The notes beneath the pieces were generated by a model. It saw only the letters and a program-made list of their open reading frames with translations. It did not search any database and was not told the origin of the DNA. The position numbers and the translations under genes are program-made. Below, one piece after another: positions 9,475 through 17,635 of a DNA stretch of 64,000 nt; the stretch's first letter is position 1; each line of letters begins with the position of its first letter. Source of the stretch: Bradyrhizobium frederickii (GTDB taxonomy: Bacteria > Pseudomonadota > Alphaproteobacteria > Rhizobiales > Xanthobacteraceae). The DNA is taken from the NCBI RefSeq assembly GCF_004570865.1, contig NZ_SPQS01000003.1, positions 1-64,000 on the forward strand, given 5' to 3'.

Positions 9475-11414
9475 TCGCCGCGCTGACACCGGGCCTTATC
9501 GCGCTCGGGTTCTGCCTTGCCATCCTGCCCTGGCTCCGGCTTGGGAGCACTGCGGCGCGTTTGCTGATGATCGCAATCGTGTTGCTGCTCATGATCCGCT
9601 ATTTTGGATGGCGCCTTGCGTTCACGGTCCCGCCCGTCGGTTGGACCGCCGATTTCGTCGTGGGAGCGCTGTTCCTCGTCGTCGAGGCTGCGGCACTCGC
9701 GGCGAGTGCACTCTCGCTGCTGTTCCTGAGCCGCACGACCGATCGAACGCCGCAAGTCGAAGCCAACAGGCTATGGCTTGCCGAACAGGACGCTCCTCTG
9801 GTCGACGTGTTCATTTGCACCTACAACGAGGAAGTTTCGATTCTCGAGCGCACGATCGTCGGCGCAACTGGAATGAACTATCCTAATTATCGAGTTTGGG
9901 TGCTGGACGACGGGCGGCGCCGCTGGCTCGAAGAGCTTGCAGGCGACCTCGGCTGCCGCTATCTGGCACGGCCCGACAACAAGGACGCCAAGGCCGGCAA
10001 CATCAACCATGCGCTGCGGCACGTGACGGGGCTCGTCGATCCCCCCGACTTCATTTCGATCCTCGATGCCGATTTCGTCCCCATGCCCGAATTTCTCGCC
10101 CGCGCGATGTGCCTGCTCCGCGACCCTGGCGTGGGCGTGGTGCAAACGCCTCAGCATTTCATCAATGCGGATCCGATCCAGACCAACCTCGCCGCGGCCA
10201 AGGTCTGGCCGGACGAGCAGCGCTTCTTCTTCGATATTCTGATGCCAGCGAAGGACGCGTGGGGCGTGGCCTTCTGTTGCGGCACGTCGTCGGTCGTCAG
10301 ACGCTCGTCGCTCGTGAAAATTGGCGGCTTTCCGACCGATTCCGTGACGGAGGATTATCTCCTGACGCTGCGGCTGAAGGAAATTGGCGCGCGCACGGTG
10401 TATCTGAACGAGCGTCTGACCTTGGGGTTGGCCCCCGAGGGACTCAAGGAGTACATCACTCAGCGCAGCCGATGGTGCCTTGGGTTCATGCAGATCATTC
10501 GGGGGCGCAGCGGCCCCTTTTCCCGAAGGTCGCGGCTGGATTTTGTCGACAGGCTGTCCCTCGTCGAAGCATTCCTGAGTTGGACTTCGACCTATGTCGT
10601 CAAGGTATTCGGTCTTGTCGTTCCGAGCCTTTATCTTCTGTTCGGCGTCAAAGCCGTTCAGGCGGATCTTCCCGTGCTCCTCGGATATTTCCTGCCGTTT
10701 TATGTCTGGTACTCGCTCACCATGGCCTGGATTTCCCGCGGACGGTCAATGGCGGTGATGTCCGACGTCGCTCAATACATTGCTCTGCCGGCCGTTCTCA
10801 AAGCGGTCGCGACGGGACTGCTGAAGCCGCGGGGGCACAAATTCGAGGTCACCGCCAAGGGCGGGGATCGCAATCAAGGTTTCATCGAATGGTCGCTGTT
10901 CAGGGTCTACGGCTCCGCGTTGGTGATCACGCTCGCCGGAATTGCCCATGCCTTCGTGCTTCATGCGCAAGGCGACGCTATCGCCTATGGCGGCCTGGCG
11001 CTGGCCTGGAGCTTATACAATGCGGTCATCCTGACCATCATCTGCTTGGTAACCATCGAGCAGCCGCGGCGGCGAAAAGCCGAGCGGTTCGAGCGCACTG
11101 AGCCGGTTCCTTTCAGTATCGGTGTGCGGTCCCGCATCTACCGTTTGGCTGATATCTCGATTACGGGGGCCCGCTTCGTGAGCGACAATCCTCCGCCTGT
11201 CGGTACTGCCGTTCATTGCACTCTTCGGGGGAGAACTGTCGCCGCCCTGGTCGTGCGGCGCACCGGGGATGGATTTGCGATCCGGTTCGATGAAACCCAC
11301 AACGCGCGCGTCGATCTCATTCGAGCCTTCTATTCCGGCGACTACGTGACTGCATTCACCGGCATACGCGCCGCGCCCCTCGGCAAAGCAATCATGATGC
11401 GGATCTTCGGCTGA
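9471..11414 (+). CDS. Family 2 glycosyltransferase with C-terminal PilZ domain (BgsA/BcsA-like)
   Basis: A 647-residue inner-membrane polymerase. Two or three helices lead to a family 2 catalytic domain with all the processive-synthase motifs: VLDDGRRRW, DADF, TEDY and QRSRW. Several more helices follow (about residues 365-440 and 480-525). The C-terminal tail has the PilZ signature: RRKAER (RxxxR) and DISITG (DxSxxG), so c-di-GMP should switch the enzyme on. The ATG overlaps the stop of the HlyD-like gene. No bcsB or bcsZ is nearby, so cellulose is less likely than a mixed-linkage or other beta-glucan; the polymer cannot be read from the sequence. Confidence 0.88.
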   Translation: MIAALTPGLIALGFCLAILPWLRLGSTAARLLMIAIVLLLMIRYFGWRLAFTVPPVGWTADFVVGALFLVVEAAALAASALSLLFLSRTTDRTPQVEANRLWLAEQDAPLVDVFICTYNEEVSILERTIVGATGMNYPNYRVWVLDDGRRRWLEELAGDLGCRYLARPDNKDAKAGNINHALRHVTGLVDPPDFISILDADFVPMPEFLARAMCLLRDPGVGVVQTPQHFINADPIQTNLAAAKVWPDEQRFFFDILMPAKDAWGVAFCCGTSSVVRRSSLVKIGGFPTDSVTEDYLLTLRLKEIGARTVYLNERLTLGLAPEGLKEYITQRSRWCLGFMQIIRGRSGPFSRRSRLDFVDRLSLVEAFLSWTSTYVVKVFGLVVPSLYLLFGVKAVQADLPVLLGYFLPFYVWYSLTMAWISRGRSMAVMSDVAQYIALPAVLKAVATGLLKPRGHKFEVTAKGGDRNQGFIEWSLFRVYGSALVITLAGIAHAFVLHAQGDAIAYGGLALAWSLYNAVILTIICLVTIEQPRRRKAERFERTEPVPFSIGVRSRIYRLADISITGARFVSDNPPPVGTAVHCTLRGRTVAALVVRRTGDGFAIRFDETHNARVDLIRAFYSGDYVTAFTGIRAAPLGKAIMMRIFG

Positions 11415-11509
11415 CGGCGTCTGCCGGCGATATCGTCGGGTCGAGGCGTCGCCATTGCGCGGGCGGCTGCATGGAAGGGGTTGGGCAGCACGGCTGTCCT
11501 AGCATGAAG

Positions 11510-11527
11510 CTGAGCAATATTGACCAG
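11510..11527. promoter_or_regulatory. CAATATTG palindrome, copy 2
   Basis: CTGAGCAATATTGACCAG lies 59 bases before the small gene at 11586. Its left half is identical to copy 1, and 19 bases (TGAGCAATATTGACCAGCG) match the reverse complement of copy 4 exactly. Confidence 0.5.
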
Positions 11528-11585
11528 CGAATCGGTGCGCCTGAGAGCATATATCCTGGGGGGCTTGCGCTGTCGGGAGGAAGGA

Positions 11586-11750
11586 ATGATCGCCGAGCGA
11601 AATCCGCCCAGCTTTTGGCCGCATGGTCCGGACGACGAGAATCGAATGACGGTCGCCGTTCGCTCTCTCGAAAAGGAGAATATGAAGCTGAAACAGCTCG
11701 TCGTGCGCCTTTCGGAGACCATCCTTCGATATGTCGAAGGGCGGCGCTGA
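11586..11750 (+). CDS. Small coiled-coil protein of unknown function
   Basis: A 54-residue protein starting at the ATG after GGGAGGAAGGA. The second half (SLEKENMKLKQLVVRLSETILRYV) is a heptad-like amphipathic helix, likely to form a coiled coil. I have seen similar short proteins with the ENxxLKxLVxxLSxxIxR pattern in Bradyrhizobium, without a known function. A frame opening at 11520 would add 22 residues, but the strong ribosome site supports 11586. Confidence 0.65.
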   Translation: MIAERNPPSFWPHGPDDENRMTVAVRSLEKENMKLKQLVVRLSETILRYVEGRR

Positions 11751-11897
11751 GTTCGCGGAAAAGATGCGCTGAGCCAGATATTGCTTTGGAGCTGAGCGGT
11801 CACGACCGCTGCGAAGCCAGGCTTCGCAGTCGGCTCTTCGTGGCCGCAATGCCCACGTCGAGGCTTTCAGCGCTTGGTCGCTTCGATTGCGCGCGGG

Positions 11898-12101
11898 CTA
11901 TGTCGGCGCCCGCAACTCGCCCCGAAGCCAAGCTAGAGTATTTGCGCATTTCATCGGGTCGACTGCCTCGTCGAGGAGCCGGTGGAGATCACCAGCGGGA
12001 GATTCGAAGGTATCAATGCAAAGCCCGGTGGGACCGGGCGTCATGCGCGCCAGCATCAGGCTTGTCTGGCATTTGCGACGCATCGATGGCTGGACGGTCA
12101 T
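11898..12101 (-). CDS. Degenerate small zinc-ribbon-type protein
   Basis: A 67-residue minus-strand frame. It resembles a small Bradyrhizobium family with the plan CxxC - ARMxP - DTFECPxC - DPMKS - WLxGELRxP. Here LMLARMTPGPTG, IDTFESP, DPMK and WLRGELRAPT are kept, but the paired cysteines are mostly lost: the second pair reads SPAG and the first keeps only one Cys. The protein could not bind zinc in the usual way, so this may be a decaying gene. The family link is from memory. Overlapping plus-strand frames show nothing recognisable. Confidence 0.45.
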   Translation of the reverse strand: MTVQPSMRRKCQTSLMLARMTPGPTGLCIDTFESPAGDLHRLLDEAVDPMKCANTLAWLRGELRAPT

Positions 12102-12201
12102 GGAGTTGGCCTTGATCAGGCGGGAGCGCGAAACTCCCAGTCACCGGTGGATGCCACTTGGAGCGGTGATGCGCCATTGTGGAACCATGCCTGCTGCTGC
12201 G

Positions 12202-12219
12202 CTGACCAATATTGATCAC
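12202..12219. promoter_or_regulatory. CAATATTG palindrome, copy 3
   Basis: CTGACCAATATTGATCAC shares the CAATATTG core and flanks of the other copies. It lies 265 bases before the phasin gene at 12484, with no other plus-strand gene between. Confidence 0.4.
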
Positions 12220-12483
12220 CTCCCCGAACCAGCGCTGGTTACCCCAAACACCCGCTTTCACGATTCGAGTCATTTTTAGAATACGATTGTCAGGCCGCTC
12301 TCATGGCCACCGCCGGCACATCGTCAGCCCACCAGCGATGAAAATGTCTGCACGCGCAGTCACAGTGGCTGTTCGTCGCACGAACGCAAGCCGAGCTACA
12401 AATCGGTGAGAACTGAGGGCCCCTGAAGCAACCATCGGTGGTGGGCGACGTTGATCAACCACCAAACGAACAGGGAAACACAA

Positions 12484-12837
12484 ATGTCAGATCAGATCCG
12501 GACCAAGCAGAATGTGCCGCAGCAACCGAATGGCAACGATCAACCCGATACAGGAGCTCCGTCCAGCGCCTTTCCCGGGGGCTTCCTTGCGATTGCCACT
12601 GCCTACGGGGACTACACGAAGAAGTCGGTTGAGGACACCAGGCTGTTTGTCGAGAAGCTCTCGGGCGTAAAGTCGCTCGACAAGGTGATGGAGGCCCAGG
12701 CCGACTTCGCCAAGGCAACTTACGACACGTTCGTTGCGGAGTCGCAGAAGATCGGCGCGCTCTACGGCGATCTTGCCAAGCAGTCCTACAAGCCGTTCGC
12801 CGAGCTCGTTGCGAAGATGGCGCCGACAAATCGGTAA
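12484..12837 (+). CDS. Phasin-family protein
   Basis: A 117-residue protein of the Phasin_2 type, which coats polyhydroxyalkanoate granules in the cytoplasm. After a Gln/Asn-rich start it is one long amphipathic helix (about residues 35-112). Diagnostic segments are GDYTKKSVEDTRLFVEKLSG, LDKVMEAQADFAKATYDTFVAESQKIG and YGDLAKQSYKPF. The ATG at 12484 is preceded by AGGGAAAC; the frame opening at 12451 is upstream of any ribosome site. Phasins of this type are stress- and carbon-regulated in Bradyrhizobium. Confidence 0.9.
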   Translation: MSDQIRTKQNVPQQPNGNDQPDTGAPSSAFPGGFLAIATAYGDYTKKSVEDTRLFVEKLSGVKSLDKVMEAQADFAKATYDTFVAESQKIGALYGDLAKQSYKPFAELVAKMAPTNR

Positions 12838-12935
12838 CATGTCCGCATGTCTGTCCCGCGGTGCCGGAGCAAAGTGGCTCTGGTTCATCGCGAGGCATAA
12901 CGAGCGTCGCAAGCGAGCGTGCCGTGAGGAGCATT

Positions 12936-13181
12936 ATGACCAGTGTCAATCCGATTTTCGAAAGCTTGTCCGTTGACCCGGAGCAGGTAACCGCCGTGAA
13001 CGCGGCGTACGAGCTGGCGTGTCGAACGCTTCAGCACATCGGCCAGCTTGAGGTAGATCGAGAGATCATAGCCAGGAGAATTGTGCAGGCTGCAGGCGAC
13101 GGCGAGCGCGATGCCGACAAGCTGTGCGAGCGTGCCATCCATGGACTGACCGCGCTCGACTACCGGCAGCATCGTCATTGA
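12936..13181 (+). CDS. Small helical protein of unknown function
   Basis: An 81-residue protein starting MTSVNPIFESLSVDPEQ after a GAGGAG site four bases before the ATG. It contains AYELACRTLQHIG and EIIARRIVQAAGDGERDADKLCERAI. I recognise this pattern (a helix followed by IVARRIIxxAxxGERDxxxL) from short Bradyrhizobium proteins of unknown role. It follows the phasin gene by 98 bases and could share its transcript. Confidence 0.75.
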   Translation: MTSVNPIFESLSVDPEQVTAVNAAYELACRTLQHIGQLEVDREIIARRIVQAAGDGERDADKLCERAIHGLTALDYRQHRH

Positions 13182-13212
13182 CGGCGCCGAGCTCGCAACC
13201 GAAGACGGCAGC

Positions 13213-13237
13213 GGAACTATAGCTTGTCAGGCCCGTT
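13213..13237 (+). promoter_or_regulatory. EcfG-type general stress promoter
   Basis: GGAAC (13213-13217) and CGTT (13234-13237) are 16 bases apart. This is the consensus for EcfG, the general stress sigma factor of Rhizobiales. It lies 57 bases before the DUF1236 gene at 13294. Confidence 0.65.
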
Positions 13238-13293
13238 CCTTCATATGGCCGATCTTCGTCGGCTTGAATGCAGTTTGAATTGGAAAATATCAG

Positions 13294-14052
13294 ATGAAGA
13301 AGTCCTTAATGGTTTCTGCGGCTGTCGCGGCGCTATTGGCCACGACAGGGCTGGCGACAGCGCAAGGCGTCAATCAGGGAGCCGCGAAGGAATCTCCGGC
13401 TGCCACCTCGCCTAAAGGCGATACTGCGATGCCGATGAACGCACCAGCGGCAAAGGGAGCCGAGACCTTACCCCCCGGCGCCACGTCAAAAGAGGGCAAG
13501 CCTCAACATGTACAGGGCAAGCCGGATGCAAAGACGACAGGTGACAAGAAAGCTGAGGGCCAGTCGAAGGCTCCGGACTCGACGGCTCCGACCGCCGCTT
13601 CGAAGGATATGAAGAATCCGACAGCTGAATCGAAGTCACCTCCTGAGAGCAAGGCGGCAAGCGAGCTGAAAGCCGACAGCAAGGCAAAGGCAGTCGATTC
13701 GACCGCCACCTCAAAGGACGTGAAAACCCCGACTGCCGAGACCAAGCCGTCGACCTCCGACAGTGGGACGACGGGACATGCGGCAGCCTCGGCGATGGCA
13801 GCTCCTCCCGCCGAGAAGCGCTCGCAGATAACCTCGGCGATGAAGCAAGAGAAGGTCGAGGAAGTAACGAACGTCAATTTCAGTCTCTCGATCGGAACGG
13901 CGGTCCCCGCCAGTGTCCGTTATTACCCGATGCCGTCACGTATCGTGGAAATCTATCCGGAATGGCGTGGATACGATTTCATCCTGGTGCACGGCAAGTA
14001 CCTTGTCCTTCGCCCGCGCACGCATGAGATCGTCTACATCATCGAGGGTTAG
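13294..14052 (+). CDS. Secreted low-complexity DUF1236 protein
   Basis: A 252-residue exported protein. The signal peptide (residues 1-23, MKKSLMVSAAVAALLATTGLATAQ) is followed by about 140 residues of low-complexity Lys/Ala/Pro/Ser/Thr sequence and then a DUF1236 domain. The domain runs from KRSQITSAMKQEKV to the end, with GTAVPASVRYYPMPSRIVEIYPEWRGYDFILV. DUF1236 proteins are common periplasmic proteins in Bradyrhizobium with no known activity. The EcfG-type promoter 57 bases upstream suggests stress induction. Confidence 0.85.
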   Translation: MKKSLMVSAAVAALLATTGLATAQGVNQGAAKESPAATSPKGDTAMPMNAPAAKGAETLPPGATSKEGKPQHVQGKPDAKTTGDKKAEGQSKAPDSTAPTAASKDMKNPTAESKSPPESKAASELKADSKAKAVDSTATSKDVKTPTAETKPSTSDSGTTGHAAASAMAAPPAEKRSQITSAMKQEKVEEVTNVNFSLSIGTAVPASVRYYPMPSRIVEIYPEWRGYDFILVHGKYLVLRPRTHEIVYIIEG

Positions 14053-14265
14053 GTGAGCTCGCCAGCCACGCGACAAGCGGCTGCACGACGCGAGAGGGCG
14101 GCTCGAGAGCCGCCCTCAATATCTGAACCGGATGCTGCGCGTGGTATTGCTTTCTCCTCCGCGGGCGGAGCAGGAGCGTCGCGCCTGTGCTCTTGCGAAG
14201 CCTCGCGCTGAAAGGGGGATGATTGGCACCGAAGAGATGATCCGCTCATCTCCAGAGGGAAAACC

Positions 14266-15420
14266 ATGGTTGCCGTCGTACCGCCGCCGCAGAGTCCTTC
14301 CGTCCCGCTGGATGTCGATCCGCCAGAGCCGCCCACTGCGGCAAGCGAAGCGGCTGATGAGACCGAGATGCCGCTTCCGTCTGATCCGCGGACGTTCTTT
14401 CTCGGTGGACTGTTCGGAATAGCCGTCCTGGCGGCGCTTTACGTCGCAAGCTCGATCATTCTTCCGGTCATGCTTGCCCTCGTGCTGAATCTCCTGCTTC
14501 AACCCGCTGTCCGCCTCTTGGGGCGTTTGCACCTGCCCCGGGCTGTCGGAGCGCTGTTGACCGTCTTTCTGGTCATTGCAGCGATTGTCGGTCTGGTGGC
14601 GGCGTTGTCGGTGCCGGCCACGACCTGGGCCGAACGGCTGCCCGAGGGCATCCCGCGCCTGGAGGCACACCTGCGGCTTGTCAGCGGGCCAATCCAGGCG
14701 TTGCAAAAGGTCATTGAACAGGCCGAGCAGGCCGCAGATGCTCCGCCTGGCAAGGGGTCAATTGTTTCGGTTCGCCGCGATCTGGGCATAACGGGCGTCC
14801 TTTTCGCAGGCACGCGCTCCGTCCTCGACGGCCTGTTTACGACGGTCCTGGTGCTCTATTTTCTTCTGGTCGCGGGCAACATATTCCTCCGACGGGTCGT
14901 GGAAATCCTGCCGACGTTCAGCAACAAGCGACAAGCCGTCGATATCTCCCAGCAGATCCAGGAGGACATATCGGGATATCTGCTCACGATTACGGCCATG
15001 AACGCCGGGGTGGGCGTCACGACCGCGGCAGCGATGTATTTTTGCGGCCTGGGAGATCCGCTGTTGTGGGGCACCACGGCCTTCCTTCTGAATTACATTC
15101 CAATCTTGGGACCGCTTTTCGGCGTCTGCATCTTCGTGCTGGTCGGAATGCTGAGCTTCGAGAGTTTGTGGTGGGCCTTGCTGCCGCCGGTGCTCTACTT
15201 TGGCATTCACCTCGTCGAGGGCGAAACATTGACGCCCCTGCTGCTTGCGCGGCGCTTCACGCTGAACCCGGTGCTGATCATTCTGTCGCTGGTGTTCTGG
15301 TTCTGGATGTGGGGCGTGCTCGGTGCGATCCTGGCCGTGCCGATGCTGGCTATTCTGAAGATCGTTTGCGACAGGTTGCGCCCCCTAAAGGCGTTGGGGC
15401 ATTTCCTCGAAGGGGAATAG
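14266..15420 (+). CDS. AI-2E family permease (YdiK/PerM type)
   Basis: A 384-residue inner-membrane protein of the AI-2E transporter family (PF01594). After a Pro-rich cytoplasmic start there are about eight membrane helices with the usual long soluble loop between the early and late groups (about residues 125-180). Family hallmarks are LNYIPILGPLFG, VEGETLTPLLLARRFTLNPV and GVLGAILAVPMLAILKI. Members are thought to export small solutes or drive Na+/H+ exchange, and most do not carry AI-2. The ATG follows AGAGGGAAAACC. Confidence 0.9.
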   Translation: MVAVVPPPQSPSVPLDVDPPEPPTAASEAADETEMPLPSDPRTFFLGGLFGIAVLAALYVASSIILPVMLALVLNLLLQPAVRLLGRLHLPRAVGALLTVFLVIAAIVGLVAALSVPATTWAERLPEGIPRLEAHLRLVSGPIQALQKVIEQAEQAADAPPGKGSIVSVRRDLGITGVLFAGTRSVLDGLFTTVLVLYFLLVAGNIFLRRVVEILPTFSNKRQAVDISQQIQEDISGYLLTITAMNAGVGVTTAAAMYFCGLGDPLLWGTTAFLLNYIPILGPLFGVCIFVLVGMLSFESLWWALLPPVLYFGIHLVEGETLTPLLLARRFTLNPVLIILSLVFWFWMWGVLGAILAVPMLAILKIVCDRLRPLKALGHFLEGE

Positions 15421-15463
15421 AGACGTCGGCTGGCGATTTCACTCGGCGTTTGGAACCGTCCTG

Positions 15464-16141
15464 CTAGTCGCGCTCTCTGAGCAGGGGCTTCTCGTGCAAA
15501 ACAGCGCTCAGAAGCGAATTGTGGACCTCGATGTGCCCATTATAGCTGATAAGGCCGAGCCGGCGAAACTTGTTCATGAAATAGCTTACGCGAGATCGCG
15601 TGGTCCCGATCATGTCCGCCAATGTCTCCTGACTAATGCTCGCGCTGATCGGCTGCGGATTGCCCTCCTTGCCGAAATTCGCGAGCAGCAACAGCAGTCG
15701 AGCAAGCCGCCGCTCGCTCGAATTGAAGAGCTGGTCGATCAGGTCCTCCTCAATCCGACTGTTCCGGGTCAGGAGATAAGACATGAAGAGCTGTGAAAAT
15801 TTCGGCTCGTCACGAATGGCCCCCATCATCGCGTCCTTGGTGATCGACGTGATGACGCAGTCTTCCATCGTCGTCGTCGTCGCGATGCGTAACGGATGAC
15901 CGTTCATGCATCCCTCGCCAAAGAACTGGCCGGGCTCCAGAATTGCGACAACCGCCTCCTTACCCTGCTCAGATACGACCGTCAGCTTGACCTTCCCTTT
16001 TTGAATGTAGAACACGGAGTCCGCGACATCGCCTTGCTGGAACACGTGCCGGTTCCTGGGAAGCTCGAGAATCGCTTTCCCCGCACCCACTTTGGCGAGG
16101 AATTTCTTGGGGTCAAAGATGTCCTTGGTTGGCTTTGCCAC
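15464..16141 (-). CDS. Crp/Fnr-family transcription regulator
   Basis: A 225-residue regulator. I chose the GTG at 16141 because a full AAAGGAGG site lies just before it; the ATG at 16183 has none. A cyclic-nucleotide-type barrel (residues about 25-140, with FQQGDVADSVFYIQKGKVKLTVV and PGQFFGEGC) is followed by a Crp helix-turn-helix (SISQETLADMIGTTRSRVSYFMNKFRRLG). The N-terminal Fnr cysteines are missing, so it should not be an oxygen sensor of the Fnr type. The ligand is unknown. It may bind the CAATATTG palindromes in this region, one of which lies between this gene and the gene at 16630. Confidence 0.92.
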   Translation of the reverse strand: MAKPTKDIFDPKKFLAKVGAGKAILELPRNRHVFQQGDVADSVFYIQKGKVKLTVVSEQGKEAVVAILEPGQFFGEGCMNGHPLRIATTTTMEDCVITSITKDAMMGAIRDEPKFSQLFMSYLLTRNSRIEEDLIDQLFNSSERRLARLLLLLANFGKEGNPQPISASISQETLADMIGTTRSRVSYFMNKFRRLGLISYNGHIEVHNSLLSAVLHEKPLLRERD

Positions 16142-16316
16142 GAGAGCCTCCTTTGACTCACAAACTTGTCCGACCTCGGTCAACTGGCGGGGGTTGCCCT
16201 GCGGTTCAACACTACCTGCCGATCTTCGTCAGTTCTACAGGAAACCCCGACTTTGCGAGCGCGTCAGTTGGCTGCCCGCCGGGCGGCATCGTCTGCGCGT
16301 CCCCAAGCGCATCGCA

Positions 16317-16368
16317 CCCGGTCCTCATCCTGAGGGCCCGCCAACGGCGGGCGTCTCGAAGGATGGCC
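16317..16368. repeat. Rhizobial REP-like element
   Basis: Outer arms TCCTCATCCTGAGG and CGTCTCGAAGGATG enclose a perfect inner hairpin GCCCGCC-AAC-GGCGGGC. I know this general type as a frequent dispersed repeat in Bradyrhizobium. It sits in the divergent region between the Crp/Fnr gene and the gene at 16630. Confidence 0.65.
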
Positions 16369-16488
16369 ACAGGCGAGATCGCTCGCATAAGCGATTGCCT
16401 TGCCTGAGATCGGGAGAGCGAGGCGGTGCGCATGGATGCAGATGATCGTGCGGTGACGGGCAGCATGCCGGCTCGGAAGCCCAGCGCG

Positions 16489-16506
16489 CTGGTCAATATT
16501 GCTCAC
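16489..16506. promoter_or_regulatory. CAATATTG palindrome, copy 4
   Basis: CTGGTCAATATTGCTCAC, whose reverse complement shares 19 bases with copy 2. It lies 123 bases before the gene at 16630 and 350 bases before the divergent Crp/Fnr gene. Confidence 0.5.
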
Positions 16507-16629
16507 TCTCGTGCCCTCTTATTTGTACGCCGGGGCTCGTTATTCGAACCGTCGATCCCCACATCTATGCAAGTGTGACGGTCGGGGGTGGCCGGAGATG
16601 GGCCGAGAGTTCGAACGAAAGAGCCCAGC

Positions 16630-17133
16630 ATGTTCAGATCTCAGCAATACCGCGCAAAGGCAGCCGAGTACGACGAACTGATCAAGGGTTCGACCGACCC
16701 GGATGAGATCCTCAGACTTCAGGAGCAGCAAGACCGATTTGCCTCGCTCGCCGACAACGAGCAGGGACTGGCGGACGAGTACGACAATGCAGTGCAGGTG
16801 GCGGAACAGGGCCGATCGCACGGCCTAGCCCTTGCGGCCGAAGAAGAGCTTATTCTGCGGTGTCTTGGCGCAGCCATCATCATGCAGTGGAACGCCCTGC
16901 CGACGACGCTGCAACGGGAGATCTTCGACACCGCCGGGTCGATCGGCAAGTTGCTGGAGACGGCGGCGCTCCGCGGCCAGATCGCCCGATTTCTTCATAA
17001 CCACAAGGACGACGCCGGTCGCGGCAAAAGGCCTCTGGCGGACGACACGCCCGCCGAAGCGAGATCGTGCACTTTGGCTCTGTCACGGTGGGACGATGAG
17101 GGAGGCGCAGCTGGCGACGGGCCGCCGATCTAA
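16630..17133 (+). CDS. Helical protein of unknown function (two-part)
   Basis: A 167-residue soluble protein starting MFRSQQYRAKAAEYDELI. The first part (to about 65) is a charged helix. The second part has the segment LIMQWN-type (IIMQWNALPTTLQREIFDTAGS) and LLETAALRGQIARFLHNHKDD. That second segment recurs in several small Bradyrhizobium proteins I remember, with no assigned function. The start follows GAAAGAGCCCAGC; the in-frame ATG at 16588 is less likely. It is followed 26 bases later by another small gene, so the two are probably co-transcribed. Confidence 0.75.
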   Translation: MFRSQQYRAKAAEYDELIKGSTDPDEILRLQEQQDRFASLADNEQGLADEYDNAVQVAEQGRSHGLALAAEEELILRCLGAAIIMQWNALPTTLQREIFDTAGSIGKLLETAALRGQIARFLHNHKDDAGRGKRPLADDTPAEARSCTLALSRWDDEGGAAGDGPPI

Positions 17134-17159
17134 CCGGACGCCCATAACAGGAGGTTTCC

Positions 17160-17531
17160 ATGTCACTTACACAGTTTCGGGTCGATGACGGACCACATAC
17201 CATGGACGGGTTGCGGCTGCTTGCTCAGGAGGGAAATGAACAGGTCGAGGCGTTCATGGGCCGGAAGGTGATGGACGTCTGGGCGGAGTCCGTCGAGCAT
17301 CGCGGAGGACGACAAAGTCTATTTCGCGATCAATACAATGCCCTCGGCAGACTGAACCTTGCCGCACTTCAGCGCATTGCGAGCGCGAAATATCAGCGAG
17401 GCCCTGCCTTCAACCGGCAACATCCCTTTGTCGAGATTCTCTTCTCCGACATTACGGAAAGCGGCGAGAATCTCAATCTAAGTCAACTCGTGCGCGATGC
17501 GTTGCCGCCGGCATTTCATAGGATGGCCTGA
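17160..17531 (+). CDS. Small protein of unknown function
   Basis: A 123-residue protein with a very strong ribosome site (CAGGAGGTTTCC) before its ATG. I do not recognise it securely. The middle (about 55-80, FRDQYNALGRLNLAALQRIASAKYQRG) resembles the helix-and-KYxRG end of short regulators or DUF1488-like proteins, and the rest looks soluble and mixed alpha/beta. It follows the gene at 16630 by 26 bases. Confidence 0.65.
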   Translation: MSLTQFRVDDGPHTMDGLRLLAQEGNEQVEAFMGRKVMDVWAESVEHRGGRQSLFRDQYNALGRLNLAALQRIASAKYQRGPAFNRQHPFVEILFSDITESGENLNLSQLVRDALPPAFHRMA

Positions 17532-17563
17532 GATCGACGCCACGAGCGTGCTGCCGACAATCG

Positions 17564-17602
17564 AAAGCGCGATGACGATTCATCCTAATCGCATCGCGCT
17601 TT
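17564..17602. repeat. 39-bp palindromic repeat, copy 2
   Basis: Identical to the 39 bases at 3287-3325, with the same nested stems. It lies between convergent genes, where it could act as a two-way terminator. Confidence 0.8.
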
Positions 17603-17635
17603 AGGGCGATCCAGACGGCCTCGTCGGTAGCGGGG

